From the NCBI RefSeq assembly GCF_000711825.1, contig NZ_JONJ01000001.1, positions 248,001-312,000 on the forward strand: DNA of 64,000 nt, read 5' to 3'. A model generated the notes under the pieces. It saw only the letters and a list, made by a program, of their open reading frames with translations, ran no database searches and was not told the DNA's origin. The translations under genes were made by a program, and so were the position numbers. Source of the DNA: [Clostridium] aminophilum DSM 10710. GTDB lineage: Bacteria > Bacillota > Clostridia > Lachnospirales > Lachnospiraceae. Shown here one piece after another: positions 1 through 7,468 of this stretch (its first letter is position 1; every line of letters starts with the position of its first letter).

Positions 1-43
1 TCTCTCCGAATAATGCAGGAACATTGATGTTGTTTTCTTTCAT
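1..43 (-). CDS. glnN: Probable glutamine synthetase type III, N-terminal fragment
   Basis: Only the first 14 codons are in the window; they read MKENNINVPALFGE. A short N-terminal stretch ending in an ALFGE/EMFG-like motif is typical of the start of type III (GlnN) glutamine synthetases of Clostridia. An AGGAAG Shine-Dalgarno lies seven bases before the ATG, and a strong promoter sits about 75 bases further upstream, so this is a genuine gene start. The type III assignment rests on a few residues and is an inference. It fits the nitrogen genes elsewhere in the window (gdhA, gltS, GlnK/GlnL-like pair). The product would make glutamine from glutamate and ammonia in the cytoplasm. Confidence 0.45.
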   Translation of the reverse strand, partial: MKENNINVPALFGE

Positions 44-118
44 TTGACAGCTTCCTGACTGCCGGGATTGTTGCTCCGGCGGGGCGCGGTGATCGAGTTA
101 CTCAAAAAGTCTGACATA

Positions 119-147
119 TATATACCAAAAATCTCAAAAAAATTCAA
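119..147 (-). promoter_or_regulatory. Sigma-A promoter of the glnN-like gene
   Basis: On the minus strand TTGAAT (142-147) and TATATA (119-124) are separated by exactly 17 bases. Transcription would start near 112, giving a leader of about 70 bases before the ATG at 43. It lies just past the aldolase terminator, so the glnN-like gene is probably its own transcription unit. Confidence 0.6.
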
Positions 148-190
148 TTTGATGTTTCGTTTCCTTCATCCGTGAAAACGAAGGGCATGG

Positions 191-228
191 AAAAGGCATG
201 CGGCGAAGCCGATGCTCCGCTGCATGCC
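191..228 (-). terminator. Terminator after the aldolase gene
   Basis: GGCATGCGGCG (195-205) pairs with CGCTGCATGCC (218-228), with one mismatch. On the minus strand the stem is followed by TTTT (191-194). It lies 17 bases past the aldolase stop codon. Confidence 0.55.
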
Positions 229-244
229 GATTATCACTGTCCTG

Positions 245-1105
245 TTATTCCGCTTTTCCGGAAATACCGAACATATCCATCTTGATTCCAACGATCTCCT
301 TGATCGCCTCTGCGCCCGGCAGAAGGAGTTTTCTCGGATCGTAGCCCTTGCCCTCGAGGTCTTTTCCTGCCTCGATGTACTTGCGGGTTGCCTCCTGGAA
401 ATACAGCTGACACTCCGTGTTGACATTGATCTTTGCAACACCGAGGCTGATTGCCTTCTGAATCTGGTCATCCGGGATTCCGGTACCGCCGTGAAGAACC
501 AGCGGAAGTCCGTTTACTGCCTTCTTAACGGCATCCAGTGTCTCAAAGCTGAGGCCTGCCCAGTCTGCCGGATACTTGCCGTGGATGTTGCCGATACCTG
601 CTGCCAGGAAGTCTACGCCGAGTTCTGCGATCTTTGCGCACTCTTCCGGATCCGCAAACTCGCCCTTGTTGGAAACACCGTTCTCGCCGATTGCGCCAAC
701 CTCTGCCTCGATGGACAGTCCGAGATGGTGTGCCACATTGACAAGCTCTCTTGTCTTCTCAAGATTCTCTTCGAAGGAATACTTGGAGCCATCAAACATG
801 ATGGATGTAAATCCTGCCTCGATACACTTGTAGCAGCCCTCATATGTTCCGTGATCCAGGTGAAGTGCTACCGGAACCGTGATTCCGAGCTCATCCACCA
901 TAGCATGTACCATCGCGGAAACGGTCTTAAAACCACCCATGTACTTTCCTGCACCCTCGGATACACCAAGGATGATCGGAGCCTTCTTTGCTTCTGCCTC
1001 CAGAAGAGAGGACTTTGTCCACTCCAGGTTGTTGATGTTGAAATGACCTACTGCGTAATGGCCTTCATTTGCCGCATTGACCATCTCTGCTGCATTAACG
1101 AGCAT
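245..1105 (-). CDS. fba: Class II fructose-bisphosphate aldolase
   Basis: A 286-residue cytoplasmic zinc-dependent aldolase that cleaves fructose-1,6-bisphosphate to DHAP and glyceraldehyde-3-phosphate in glycolysis. The LHLDHG motif at 81-86 carries the catalytic Asp84 and metal ligand His85. IEAEVG (about 132-137), NIHG (His175) and LHGGTG (His205) complete the metal and phosphate sites. I chose the MLVNAAEMV start because AAGGAGG lies seven bases before it; an upstream in-frame ATG has no such site. The length is normal for the family (about 280-310). Tagatose-bisphosphate or related ketose-bisphosphate specificity cannot be excluded from sequence alone. The gene has its own promoter and terminator and is probably monocistronic. 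Confidence 0.93.
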   Translation of the reverse strand: MLVNAAEMVNAANEGHYAVGHFNINNLEWTKSSLLEAEAKKAPIILGVSEGAGKYMGGFKTVSAMVHAMVDELGITVPVALHLDHGTYEGCYKCIEAGFTSIMFDGSKYSFEENLEKTRELVNVAHHLGLSIEAEVGAIGENGVSNKGEFADPEECAKIAELGVDFLAAGIGNIHGKYPADWAGLSFETLDAVKKAVNGLPLVLHGGTGIPDDQIQKAISLGVAKINVNTECQLYFQEATRKYIEAGKDLEGKGYDPRKLLLPGAEAIKEIVGIKMDMFGISGKAE

Positions 1106-1175
1106 GAATATTTCCTCCTTATGTTTGGAAGTGCAGTCCGTCGTGCGCGACTGCAAAACACTGAGATATCCCAAT

Positions 1176-1204
1176 TATATTACGATTTCATGCAAAATGC
1201 AAAA
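1176..1204 (-). promoter_or_regulatory. Sigma-A promoter of the aldolase gene
   Basis: On the minus strand TTGCAT (1199-1204) and TATAAT (1176-1181) are 17 bases apart. The predicted start near 1169 gives a leader of about 65 bases, which contains a GCAGTC/GACTGC hairpin. The -35 box directly adjoins the dispersed repeat at 1211-1292. Confidence 0.6.
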
Positions 1205-1210
1205 AATGTC

Positions 1211-1292
1211 TGTCAACGAGTCGAAATACGCTTCGCGGGTTTTGAGCGTTTCGCGGCAGTCGCCGAAGCCTCACCGGGGCGTGGGCTTTGGC
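1211..1292 (+). repeat. Dispersed intergenic repeat family R1, copy 1
   Basis: This is one of five related intergenic segments (others at 27191, 32503, 44209 and, inverted, 60968). The shared core runs GAAAYACGYTTCGCGGGTT, then GAGCGTTTCGCGGCAGTCGCC, broken here only for display, then GAAGCCTCACC and GTGGGCTTTGG. It fills the whole gap between the aroB stop and the aldolase promoter. No coding potential is evident. Its origin (mobile miniature element or conserved structured element) is not known from sequence alone. Confidence 0.6.
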
Positions 1293-2378
1293 TCATTCCC
1301 CGTGTAAATGAAATGCGGTATTTATCAGTTCCTCCATCAGCATAAACCGGTCTTCTCCGTCGCCGAGTTCCTTCAGATAAATGAAGTGAATCTTTGCGCC
1401 GCGGTTCTTTTTATCCTTGCCAATGGTATGCCGCACTTCTTCCTCGGTCACGCGAATCTCACACGGAAGATCGTATTTTTTAAGCACCGCGCAGATCCGG
1501 TCCGCTGTCCCCGCAGGGGTAATGCCCATCTCCTCGCCGATCCGTGCCGCCGTCACCATACCGGCCGCCACGCCCTCTCCGTGAGTGTAGGTCTCAAAAC
1601 CGTAGGTCTGCTCATAGACATGACCGAAGGTATGTCCGTAATTCAGGACGAGACGGCCGCCGTGCGCGCCGCCGTTATCCAGTTCGTCCTCGACCACCGT
1701 CGCCCGTTTGATATCACAGCAACGGAGAATGACGTCACCGATATGGCTCATCACCCCCGCCCGGCCGCCGTCGCGGTCCAGCTGCGCAAACAGTTCCGCA
1801 TCCCGGATCGCGCCGTATTTGATCACCTCACCCATTCCGTCGTTGAAGACGCGGTCACTCAGCGTGTCCAGACAGCCCGGATCAATCAGGACAGCCGCCG
1901 GCTGCCAGAAAGCCCCGGCAAGATTCTTGCCGGACGGAAGATCGATGGCGACCTTTCCGCCCACAGAGGAATCGACCTGAGCGAGAAGCGAGGTGGGAAT
2001 CTGAACAAATCGGACCCCGCGCAGGATGGAGGCCGCCGCAAAACCGGCCAGATCACCGACCACACCGCCGCCGAGCGCAATGACCGTATCCGATCGCGTA
2101 ATTCCCATTTCGATCAGCTCATTCCAGAGATTCAGGAGCATCTCCGGATTTTTGCTCTTTTCCCCCGCCGGAATGGTGATCAATCCGGTGCGGAATCCGG
2201 CGCTCTCCAGGCTTTTCACGACGCGGTCCGCGTAGAGCGGACCGACATTGGAATCGGTGACGACCGCGCAGAGCTGTCCGGAGAGAAGTCCCTTCAAATG
2301 TTCTCCCGCCCGGTCCAGAAGGCCGCGTTCACAGAGGATTTCATATTCTTTTCCGGGTACATTGACCTGAAGCTTCAT
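1293..2378 (-). CDS. aroB: 3-dehydroquinate synthase
   Basis: A 361-residue enzyme of the shikimate pathway that converts DAHP to 3-dehydroquinate using NAD and a divalent metal. The nucleotide-binding GGGVVGD motif is at 103-109, followed by the conserved PTSLLAQVDSSVGGK stretch (128-142). Glu184 (GMGEVIKYG), His249 (LNYGHTFGH) and His266 (HGEG) match the family's metal ligands. The MKLQVN start has AAAGGAAA upstream; a TTG six codons earlier is possible but overlaps that site. No other shikimate genes are adjacent, although a prephenate dehydratase lies at 23.3 kb. Its leader carries an unusual 16-bp tandem array. Confidence 0.95.
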   Translation of the reverse strand: MKLQVNVPGKEYEILCERGLLDRAGEHLKGLLSGQLCAVVTDSNVGPLYADRVVKSLESAGFRTGLITIPAGEKSKNPEMLLNLWNELIEMGITRSDTVIALGGGVVGDLAGFAAASILRGVRFVQIPTSLLAQVDSSVGGKVAIDLPSGKNLAGAFWQPAAVLIDPGCLDTLSDRVFNDGMGEVIKYGAIRDAELFAQLDRDGGRAGVMSHIGDVILRCCDIKRATVVEDELDNGGAHGGRLVLNYGHTFGHVYEQTYGFETYTHGEGVAAGMVTAARIGEEMGITPAGTADRICAVLKKYDLPCEIRVTEEEVRHTIGKDKKNRGAKIHFIYLKELGDGEDRFMLMEELINTAFHLHGE

Positions 2379-2397
2379 ATCGGATTTCCTTTCCAAA

Positions 2398-2525
2398 TTG
2401 TTTTGAGCTTAAATTGTTTTCAGCTTTGACTGCTTTCAGCTTTGATTGCTTTCAGCTTCGGTTGCTTTCAGCCTTGATTGCCCTCAGCTTCGATTGCTCT
2501 CAGCTTCGATTGCTTTCATTTGAAA
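2398..2525. repeat. 16-bp tandem array in the aroB leader, 8 units
   Basis: Eight consecutive 16-base units follow the pattern TTGCTTTCAGCTTYGA on the plus strand, with divergence at both ends. They begin at 2398, 2414, 2430, 2446, 2462, 2478, 2494 and 2510. On the minus strand they fill most of the aroB 5' leader and end about 20 bases before its start codon. Each unit contains a small GCT-TTC-AGC inverted repeat. Confidence 0.85.
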
Positions 2526-2580
2526 TCGTCACAGCCAAAACGTTTTAACGCTTTTAAATGTTAAAGTATGTATGTTGAAT

Positions 2581-2608
2581 ATGATAGCACAGTTTTCCTG
2601 AAAAACAA
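2581..2608 (-). promoter_or_regulatory. Candidate aroB promoter
   Basis: On the minus strand TTGTTT (2603-2608) and TATCAT (2581-2586) are 16 bases apart. The match is imperfect. If used, the aroB leader would be nearly 200 bases and include the whole 16-bp array. Confidence 0.35.
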
Positions 2609-2646
2609 GAGACAATCTGCCCGCATCGATTCCGTCAGTGGAACTA

Positions 2647-2673
2647 TTAGCACTCACTTTGATTGAGTGCTAT
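2647..2673 (+). promoter_or_regulatory. CIRCE operator (HrcA binding site) of htpG
   Basis: TTAGCACTC, nine bases, then GAGTGCTAT matches the CIRCE consensus (TTAGCACTC-N9-GAGTGCTAA) at all but the final base. HrcA represses heat-shock genes through CIRCE in Firmicutes. The element ends on the first base of the htpG -35 box, so bound HrcA should block RNA polymerase. Confidence 0.93.
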
Positions 2674-2701
2674 TGACTTTCCGTTTTCCTCGTACTAAAA
2701 T
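2673..2701 (+). promoter_or_regulatory. htpG sigma-A promoter
   Basis: TTGACT (2673-2678) and TAAAAT (2696-2701) are 17 bases apart. It directly abuts CIRCE and lies about 70 bases upstream of the htpG ATG. Confidence 0.75.
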
Positions 2702-2770
2702 ATGTGGTGTTGTATAAACAGGAACCGGGATTTCTCCCGGAAAAGCATAGAGAAAGAAGGATGTAAGAAC

Positions 2771-4777
2771 ATGGCAGAAAGATCTGGAAGCTTATCGATC
2801 AACAGCGAAAACATTTTTCCGATTATCAAGAAGTGGCTTTACTCCGACCACGACATTTTCTATCGCGAGCTCGTATCCAACGGCTGTGATGCGATCACCA
2901 AACTGAAAAAACTGGCTCTGATGGGCGAATACACCGAGCCGGCGGATCCGGATTACAAAGTCACGGTATCAGTCAGCCAGAAGAACAAAACCATCACCAT
3001 CGAGGATAACGGTCTCGGAATGACCATGGACGAGGTGGAGCAGTACATCAATCAGATCGCTTTTTCCGGCGCAAAGGATTTCCTGGAGAAATACAAGGAC
3101 AAGGCCAATGAAGACCAGATCATCGGTCACTTCGGTCTCGGCTTCTACTCTGCTTTCATGGTTGCGGATACCGTTTCCATCGATACTCTCTCCTACCGCG
3201 ACGGCGCGACGGCAGTTCACTGGGAGTCCGACGGCGGCACGGAATATCATATGGCAGACGGTGACAAAGAGACCGTCGGCACAAAGATCGTTCTCCACAT
3301 GAACGAGGACAGCGTGGAATTCTGCAATGAATACCGCGCAAAGGAAGTTCTGGACAAATACTGCAGCTTCATGCCGATCCGCGTGTTCCTGATCAATGAA
3401 GACGCCGAGCCGCAGTACGAGGAGATCGAGAAGGACGAACTCACCGATAAGGACACAGTGATCGAGACGGTCATTGAAGAGGCAAAGACCGAGGAGAAAG
3501 AGAAGGAAGACGGCACAAAAGAGACCGTGGAAGTTTCTCCGAAGAAAGAAAAATACAAGATCCTGAAGAGACCGGTTCCGGTAAACGATACCGATCCGCT
3601 GTGGAACAAAACCCCGAGCCAGTGCACCGACGAGGAGTACAGGGAATTCTACCGCAAGACGTTCCGTGACTACCGTGAGCCGCTGTTCTGGATCCACCTG
3701 AACATGGATTATCCGTTCAACCTGAAGGGTATTCTCTACTTCCCGAAGGTTAATCTCGAGTACGAGAGAGCGGAGGGAACCATTAAGCTCTACAACAATC
3801 AGGTATTTATCGCCGACAACATTAAGGAAGTCATCCCGGAGTTCCTGCTTCTTCTGAAGGGCTGCATCGACTGCCCGGATCTGCCGCTGAATGTATCCAG
3901 AAGCGCACTGCAGAATGACGGCTTTGTCAAGAAGATCTCCGACTACATCACCAAGAAGGTCGCTGACAAGCTCTCCGGCATGTGCAAGACAGACCGTGAG
4001 TCCTACGAGAAATACTGGGACGACATCGCTCCGTTCATCAAGTACGGCTGCCTGCGCGATGAGAAGTTCGCCGAGAAGATGAATGACTACATCATTTTCA
4101 AGAATCTCGACAACAAATACCTGACTCTGAAGGATCTGATGGAAGAGGCAAAGAAGGAGAACCACGAAAACAAGATCTTCTACGCCACCGACGTGAAGGA
4201 ACAGAGCCAGTACATCAATATGTTCCGTGAGGCGAAGCAGGATGCGGTCATCCTGCCGACTGCGATCGACAGCCCGTTCATCTCCAACCTGGAGCAGAAG
4301 AGCGAGAACCTGAAGTTCATCCGTGTCGACGCCGACCTGAATGACACCATGAAGGGTGAAGTTTCCGAGGATGACAAGAAGGTCCTGGAGGAGAACGAGA
4401 AGACTCTGACCGATGTCTTCCGCAAGGCACTCTCCAACGACCGTCTGAAAGTGAAAGTCGAGAAGCTGAAGGACGAATCCCTTTCTTCCATGATCACGGT
4501 GGATGAGGAATCCAGACGTATGGACGACATGATGAAGATGTACAGCGCAAACGGCGGCATGGATACCTCTATGTTCGCCCAGCAGGCGGAAACCCTCATT
4601 CTGAACAGCGAAAACAAACTGGTAAAATATGTCCTGGAAAACAAGGACAGTGAAAATGTAAATCTCTTCTGCGAGCAGCTCTATGATCTGGCCGAGCTCA
4701 GTCACGGAACCCTGACTCCGGAGAGAATGACCAGCTTCATCAAGAGAAGTAACGAGATCCTCGGAAAGATGATGTAA
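2771..4777 (+). CDS. htpG: HtpG, Hsp90-family molecular chaperone
   Basis: A 668-residue cytoplasmic ATP-dependent chaperone. The N-terminal GHKL ATPase shows FYRELVSNGCDA (30-41, catalytic Glu33 and Asn37), DNGLGMT (79-85) and GHFGLGFYSAF (119-129). A highly charged KE-rich linker separates it from the middle domain, and the C-terminal dimerisation domain ends in a KRSNEIL-type tail. The MAERSGSL start was chosen because an AGAAGGA site lies nine bases before it. An upstream in-frame ATG at 2702 overlaps the promoter and would not be transcribed intact. Regulation by HrcA through CIRCE is visible upstream; in B. subtilis htpG is not a CIRCE gene. Transcription converges with the GGDEF gene. 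Confidence 0.96.
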   Translation: MAERSGSLSINSENIFPIIKKWLYSDHDIFYRELVSNGCDAITKLKKLALMGEYTEPADPDYKVTVSVSQKNKTITIEDNGLGMTMDEVEQYINQIAFSGAKDFLEKYKDKANEDQIIGHFGLGFYSAFMVADTVSIDTLSYRDGATAVHWESDGGTEYHMADGDKETVGTKIVLHMNEDSVEFCNEYRAKEVLDKYCSFMPIRVFLINEDAEPQYEEIEKDELTDKDTVIETVIEEAKTEEKEKEDGTKETVEVSPKKEKYKILKRPVPVNDTDPLWNKTPSQCTDEEYREFYRKTFRDYREPLFWIHLNMDYPFNLKGILYFPKVNLEYERAEGTIKLYNNQVFIADNIKEVIPEFLLLLKGCIDCPDLPLNVSRSALQNDGFVKKISDYITKKVADKLSGMCKTDRESYEKYWDDIAPFIKYGCLRDEKFAEKMNDYIIFKNLDNKYLTLKDLMEEAKKENHENKIFYATDVKEQSQYINMFREAKQDAVILPTAIDSPFISNLEQKSENLKFIRVDADLNDTMKGEVSEDDKKVLEENEKTLTDVFRKALSNDRLKVKVEKLKDESLSSMITVDEESRRMDDMMKMYSANGGMDTSMFAQQAETLILNSENKLVKYVLENKDSENVNLFCEQLYDLAELSHGTLTPERMTSFIKRSNEILGKMM

Positions 4778-4902
4778 TCATCCCTTTCCCGTCCCCGGAA
4801 AACTCCGGACGGCGGGATCCGCCGATCCCGGTTGAAAACAACGTTCAAAGTCTGCAATGTTTTTTTGTATGGTATAGGAATTCCATAAAAAACTCCTATA
4901 GA

Positions 4903-4962
4903 GCAAAGTCCGCGGGTAGCGTTTTTGTTTCATAGGGAATTTCGGAGAAATTTCCTATGAAA
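4903..4962. repeat. Palindromic intergenic repeat R2, copy 1
   Basis: A 35-base palindromic core (4928-4962) pairs TTTCATAGGGAATTTC with GAAATTTCCTATGAAA around a short loop. The core is identical to 35561-35595, and the 25 bases before it are also related (both begin GCAAAGTC and end GTTTTTG). A shorter relative with TATAGGA/TCCTATA arms lies just upstream at about 4873-4900. It sits in the convergent htpG/GGDEF gap. Confidence 0.8.
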
Positions 4963-4969
4963 TAAAAAG

Positions 4970-5024
4970 AAATCCCCTGCGGGACCGATACCGGCTCATC
5001 CGTCATCGGTCCCGCAGGGGATTT
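4970..5024. terminator. Bidirectional terminator between htpG and the GGDEF gene
   Basis: A perfect 20-bp stem (4970-4989 with 5005-5024, GC-rich core CCCCTGCGGGACCGAT) has a 15-base loop, with T-rich sequence on both strands. It sits between convergent genes and should stop transcription from either side. A weaker CGGGATC/GATCCCG hairpin lies closer to htpG at 4813-4830. Confidence 0.85.
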
Positions 5025-5047
5025 TTCGTTTTCATCTTATGAACATC

Positions 5048-7180
5048 TTATTGTTCTTCGGTTTTCTTTGACTCATTTTCGCCGTTTTCCCTCGGTTCCT
5101 CACTCCCGGCTTCCCTGTTTTCACCGGAGGGCATCTGCATACCGGACTGCTGCTCTTTCAGAATCCGCTTATTCTCATACATGAGCTGATCCGCGCGCCC
5201 GTTGACCGCCGCCACACTGCTGTCATGATCAAACCGGGACATACCGCATGCAATCACAATTCCGCCGTTTTTCACCGCCTCTGCATTATGCACATTCATC
5301 ACTTCCATCAGTGCATCGATGTTTTGGTAATCATCGTTCTGGGCAATCACGGCAAATTCGTCACCGCCGATGCGGTATACCGGACTTTTCTTGAAAACAT
5401 TACAGATAATCCGGCACGCATCTCTGAGATACTGATCGCCTGCCTGATGTCCCTGCTCATCATTCACTTTCTTCAGATCATTGAGATCCAGAATCACCAC
5501 GGCAAATGCCGGGCTGGAACCGTCGTCGATCCGGTGATTCAGATTCTTCTCCGCTTCCAGATAGGCATGCTTATTCTTCACGCCGGTGAGGGCATCCTGC
5601 ATCGCCTCACTCTTCGCCTGCGCGAGATGTTCCGCGTACTGTGCCTCACGCCTTACCTGGGCATCGACATCGCCGATACCGACAATCAGCCGTTTTCCTT
5701 CCGGCTCATCCACCATTGCCGCCTTTGTCTGAACATATACGATACGGTCTTCAATCAGCATCCGATAGCTCAGAGTAAACATTCCATCCTTCTCGATCTC
5801 TGCCAGAATGTGTTCTTTGCTGAAAAGCGCCAGAAACCGGTTAAGATCTTCCGGATGAACAAACGAATATGCAAGATCATGCGTCGTGTCGAAGAAATTC
5901 ATCCCGTATTTGGAGAGTTTCAGCGATTGAAAAGCTTCTGTCGTGCTGTATTCCCGGTAATAGCCATGCACCGGATCCACAATATAAATACAGAGATATC
6001 CTCCCATCAGCACCTTGAGCCGCGCATACGCCGTCTGCTCTTCTTTAATCCGTTCAATCACTCTCCTCTGCTGCATCTGTTCGTCGATATCCGTCACGCC
6101 GATGACGATTACATTATCCTGATCTTCCATGTGAGTCACTCTCACATCGACATACTGCGGTCCGACATTGTCCACCAACCGGCAGGTATGTGCCATGGTG
6201 CCGTTCCGTCCCATGCGCTCAATCAGACGCTGCGGTTCCATAATTCTGAGAAATTCGGCGCGGTCTTCCGGATATACGAACTTATTGACTTTCTCCCGGA
6301 ATTCCTCATAAAAATTATGACCACGGTGGACTTCCATCATCCCGTTCCGTTTTTGCCCCTGACGATACTCCGTGTACTCTTCGGTATCCAGATTCACGTA
6401 TACCAGGTCCATATATCCGTGGGCAAGCGCCTGCGAAATTCTGGAATAAACCGCATTGGAGCCTTTCACCGCCTCATATGCATTTTCCAGCCTGATTCGG
6501 AACTCCTCCTTCTCATCCGAGATAATGATGGCTCTCAGAAGACAGGTCCCAAGCATATATCCGACGGCGTAGAAGGGAAGATACGGAAAAAACAGCTGGC
6601 CAAGCAGGCATCCTGCCATAATCATCCCAAACAGCCCCAGCGTCCGGTACCGTTTTCCTTTTCTGAAATTCATATCCGGACCGCGGCGAAGAATGGTGGA
6701 AAATGCGTATACGGAAAGTGTAACCACCAGCCCGATCTGCAGAAATAAAAGCACATGCCGGAATGAAAGCGGATAATATACACCGTTCTCATCCACCCGG
6801 AAGAGTATGGGTTGGAACAGATTGACCAGGGTTATTACCGTGACCAGAACGGCAATCATTCTTCCCGCCTGAACAAAAAAGCCGACCAGCTTCGTCTTTT
6901 CATCCAGATATGCCACAATATACTGTGTCCACAGCAGCACTCCCGCCGCCATGGCAATGAAATATACGGAGGTGTCCGCGAACAAAAGGGGCGGAATCTT
7001 CCGTTCTTCGATAACCCCCCAGAAAACATCCGTGAGATAATACAGAAAAACCGCAATCAGAAAGCGCCGGTATATGTTCCATGGCCGCTTGGTATAGGCC
7101 TGACCGCGGCCAAACAGAATATCCTGATTTTCAATCAAGAGAATAATCGATGCTAAAACTCCGATAATCGAATAATACAT
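5048..7180 (-). CDS. Membrane diguanylate cyclase (GGDEF) with sensory N-terminus
   Basis: A 710-residue protein. About seven hydrophobic segments occupy residues 1-225. A PAS-like sensory region follows (roughly 235-540), then a GGDEF domain with an intact GGDEF motif at 605-609 (YRIGGDEFAVI). The C-terminus is a charged Glu/Lys/Asn-rich tail of about 40 residues. The intact motif predicts c-di-GMP synthesis. I see no RxxD inhibitory site in the usual place before the motif (FKKSPVY instead), so product inhibition may be weak. No EAL or HD-GYP partner is nearby. The Shine-Dalgarno is a run of eight G bases that can pair into a hairpin. The input signal is unknown. Confidence 0.85.
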   Translation of the reverse strand: MYYSIIGVLASIILLIENQDILFGRGQAYTKRPWNIYRRFLIAVFLYYLTDVFWGVIEERKIPPLLFADTSVYFIAMAAGVLLWTQYIVAYLDEKTKLVGFFVQAGRMIAVLVTVITLVNLFQPILFRVDENGVYYPLSFRHVLLFLQIGLVVTLSVYAFSTILRRGPDMNFRKGKRYRTLGLFGMIMAGCLLGQLFFPYLPFYAVGYMLGTCLLRAIIISDEKEEFRIRLENAYEAVKGSNAVYSRISQALAHGYMDLVYVNLDTEEYTEYRQGQKRNGMMEVHRGHNFYEEFREKVNKFVYPEDRAEFLRIMEPQRLIERMGRNGTMAHTCRLVDNVGPQYVDVRVTHMEDQDNVIVIGVTDIDEQMQQRRVIERIKEEQTAYARLKVLMGGYLCIYIVDPVHGYYREYSTTEAFQSLKLSKYGMNFFDTTHDLAYSFVHPEDLNRFLALFSKEHILAEIEKDGMFTLSYRMLIEDRIVYVQTKAAMVDEPEGKRLIVGIGDVDAQVRREAQYAEHLAQAKSEAMQDALTGVKNKHAYLEAEKNLNHRIDDGSSPAFAVVILDLNDLKKVNDEQGHQAGDQYLRDACRIICNVFKKSPVYRIGGDEFAVIAQNDDYQNIDALMEVMNVHNAEAVKNGGIVIACGMSRFDHDSSVAAVNGRADQLMYENKRILKEQQSGMQMPSGENREAGSEEPRENGENESKKTEEQ

Positions 7181-7186
7181 TAATTA

Positions 7187-7222
7187 CCCCCCCCGAAAAA
7201 ATCCGTCTTAAGTTTTTTCGGG
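7187..7222 (-). promoter_or_regulatory. Poly-G ribosome binding site within a leader hairpin
   Basis: Eight consecutive C on the plus strand (7187-7194; G8 in the mRNA) end six bases before the GGDEF-gene ATG and are the only Shine-Dalgarno. Part of the run pairs in a 10-bp stem (7192-7201 with 7213-7222, CCCGAAAAAA with TTTTTTCGGG). The sequence therefore offers both slippage and structural control of translation. Neither is demonstrated. Confidence 0.5.
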
Positions 7223-7387
7223 CAAGTACACCCATTAGTGATAAAATCATTTTTATTATTATATCATCGTTTATTAACATTTATTCAACGTTTTTATGAA
7301 ACATTCACTCTTTCCGGCGCGTCTGCCGCATCCGGATCCCAACAGAAGACAGCAAACAGCAGGCAGCAAATGGCAGACGACAAACAG

Positions 7388-7428
7388 CAGACGGCAGACT
7401 TGGCGAAAACCGCCATGCCTGCCGTCTG
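7388..7428 (-). terminator. Hairpin downstream of the wall-binding protein gene
   Basis: CAGACGGCAG (7388-7397) and CTGCCGTCTG (7419-7428) form a perfect 10-bp stem with an inner GGCG/CGCC pairing. There is no clear U-tract, so termination is uncertain. The flanking 7330-7400 is built of CAGCAAACAGCAGRCAG-like short repeats. Confidence 0.4.
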
Positions 7429-7468
7429 TTCTGATTGTATTTCGAATGATCGGAATCCGGTCTTATCC

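Noticed and set aside
7181-7260. c-di-GMP riboswitch in the GGDEF gene leader
   Set aside because: The GEMM core sequence is absent; only a simple hairpin and a poly-G ribosome site are present.
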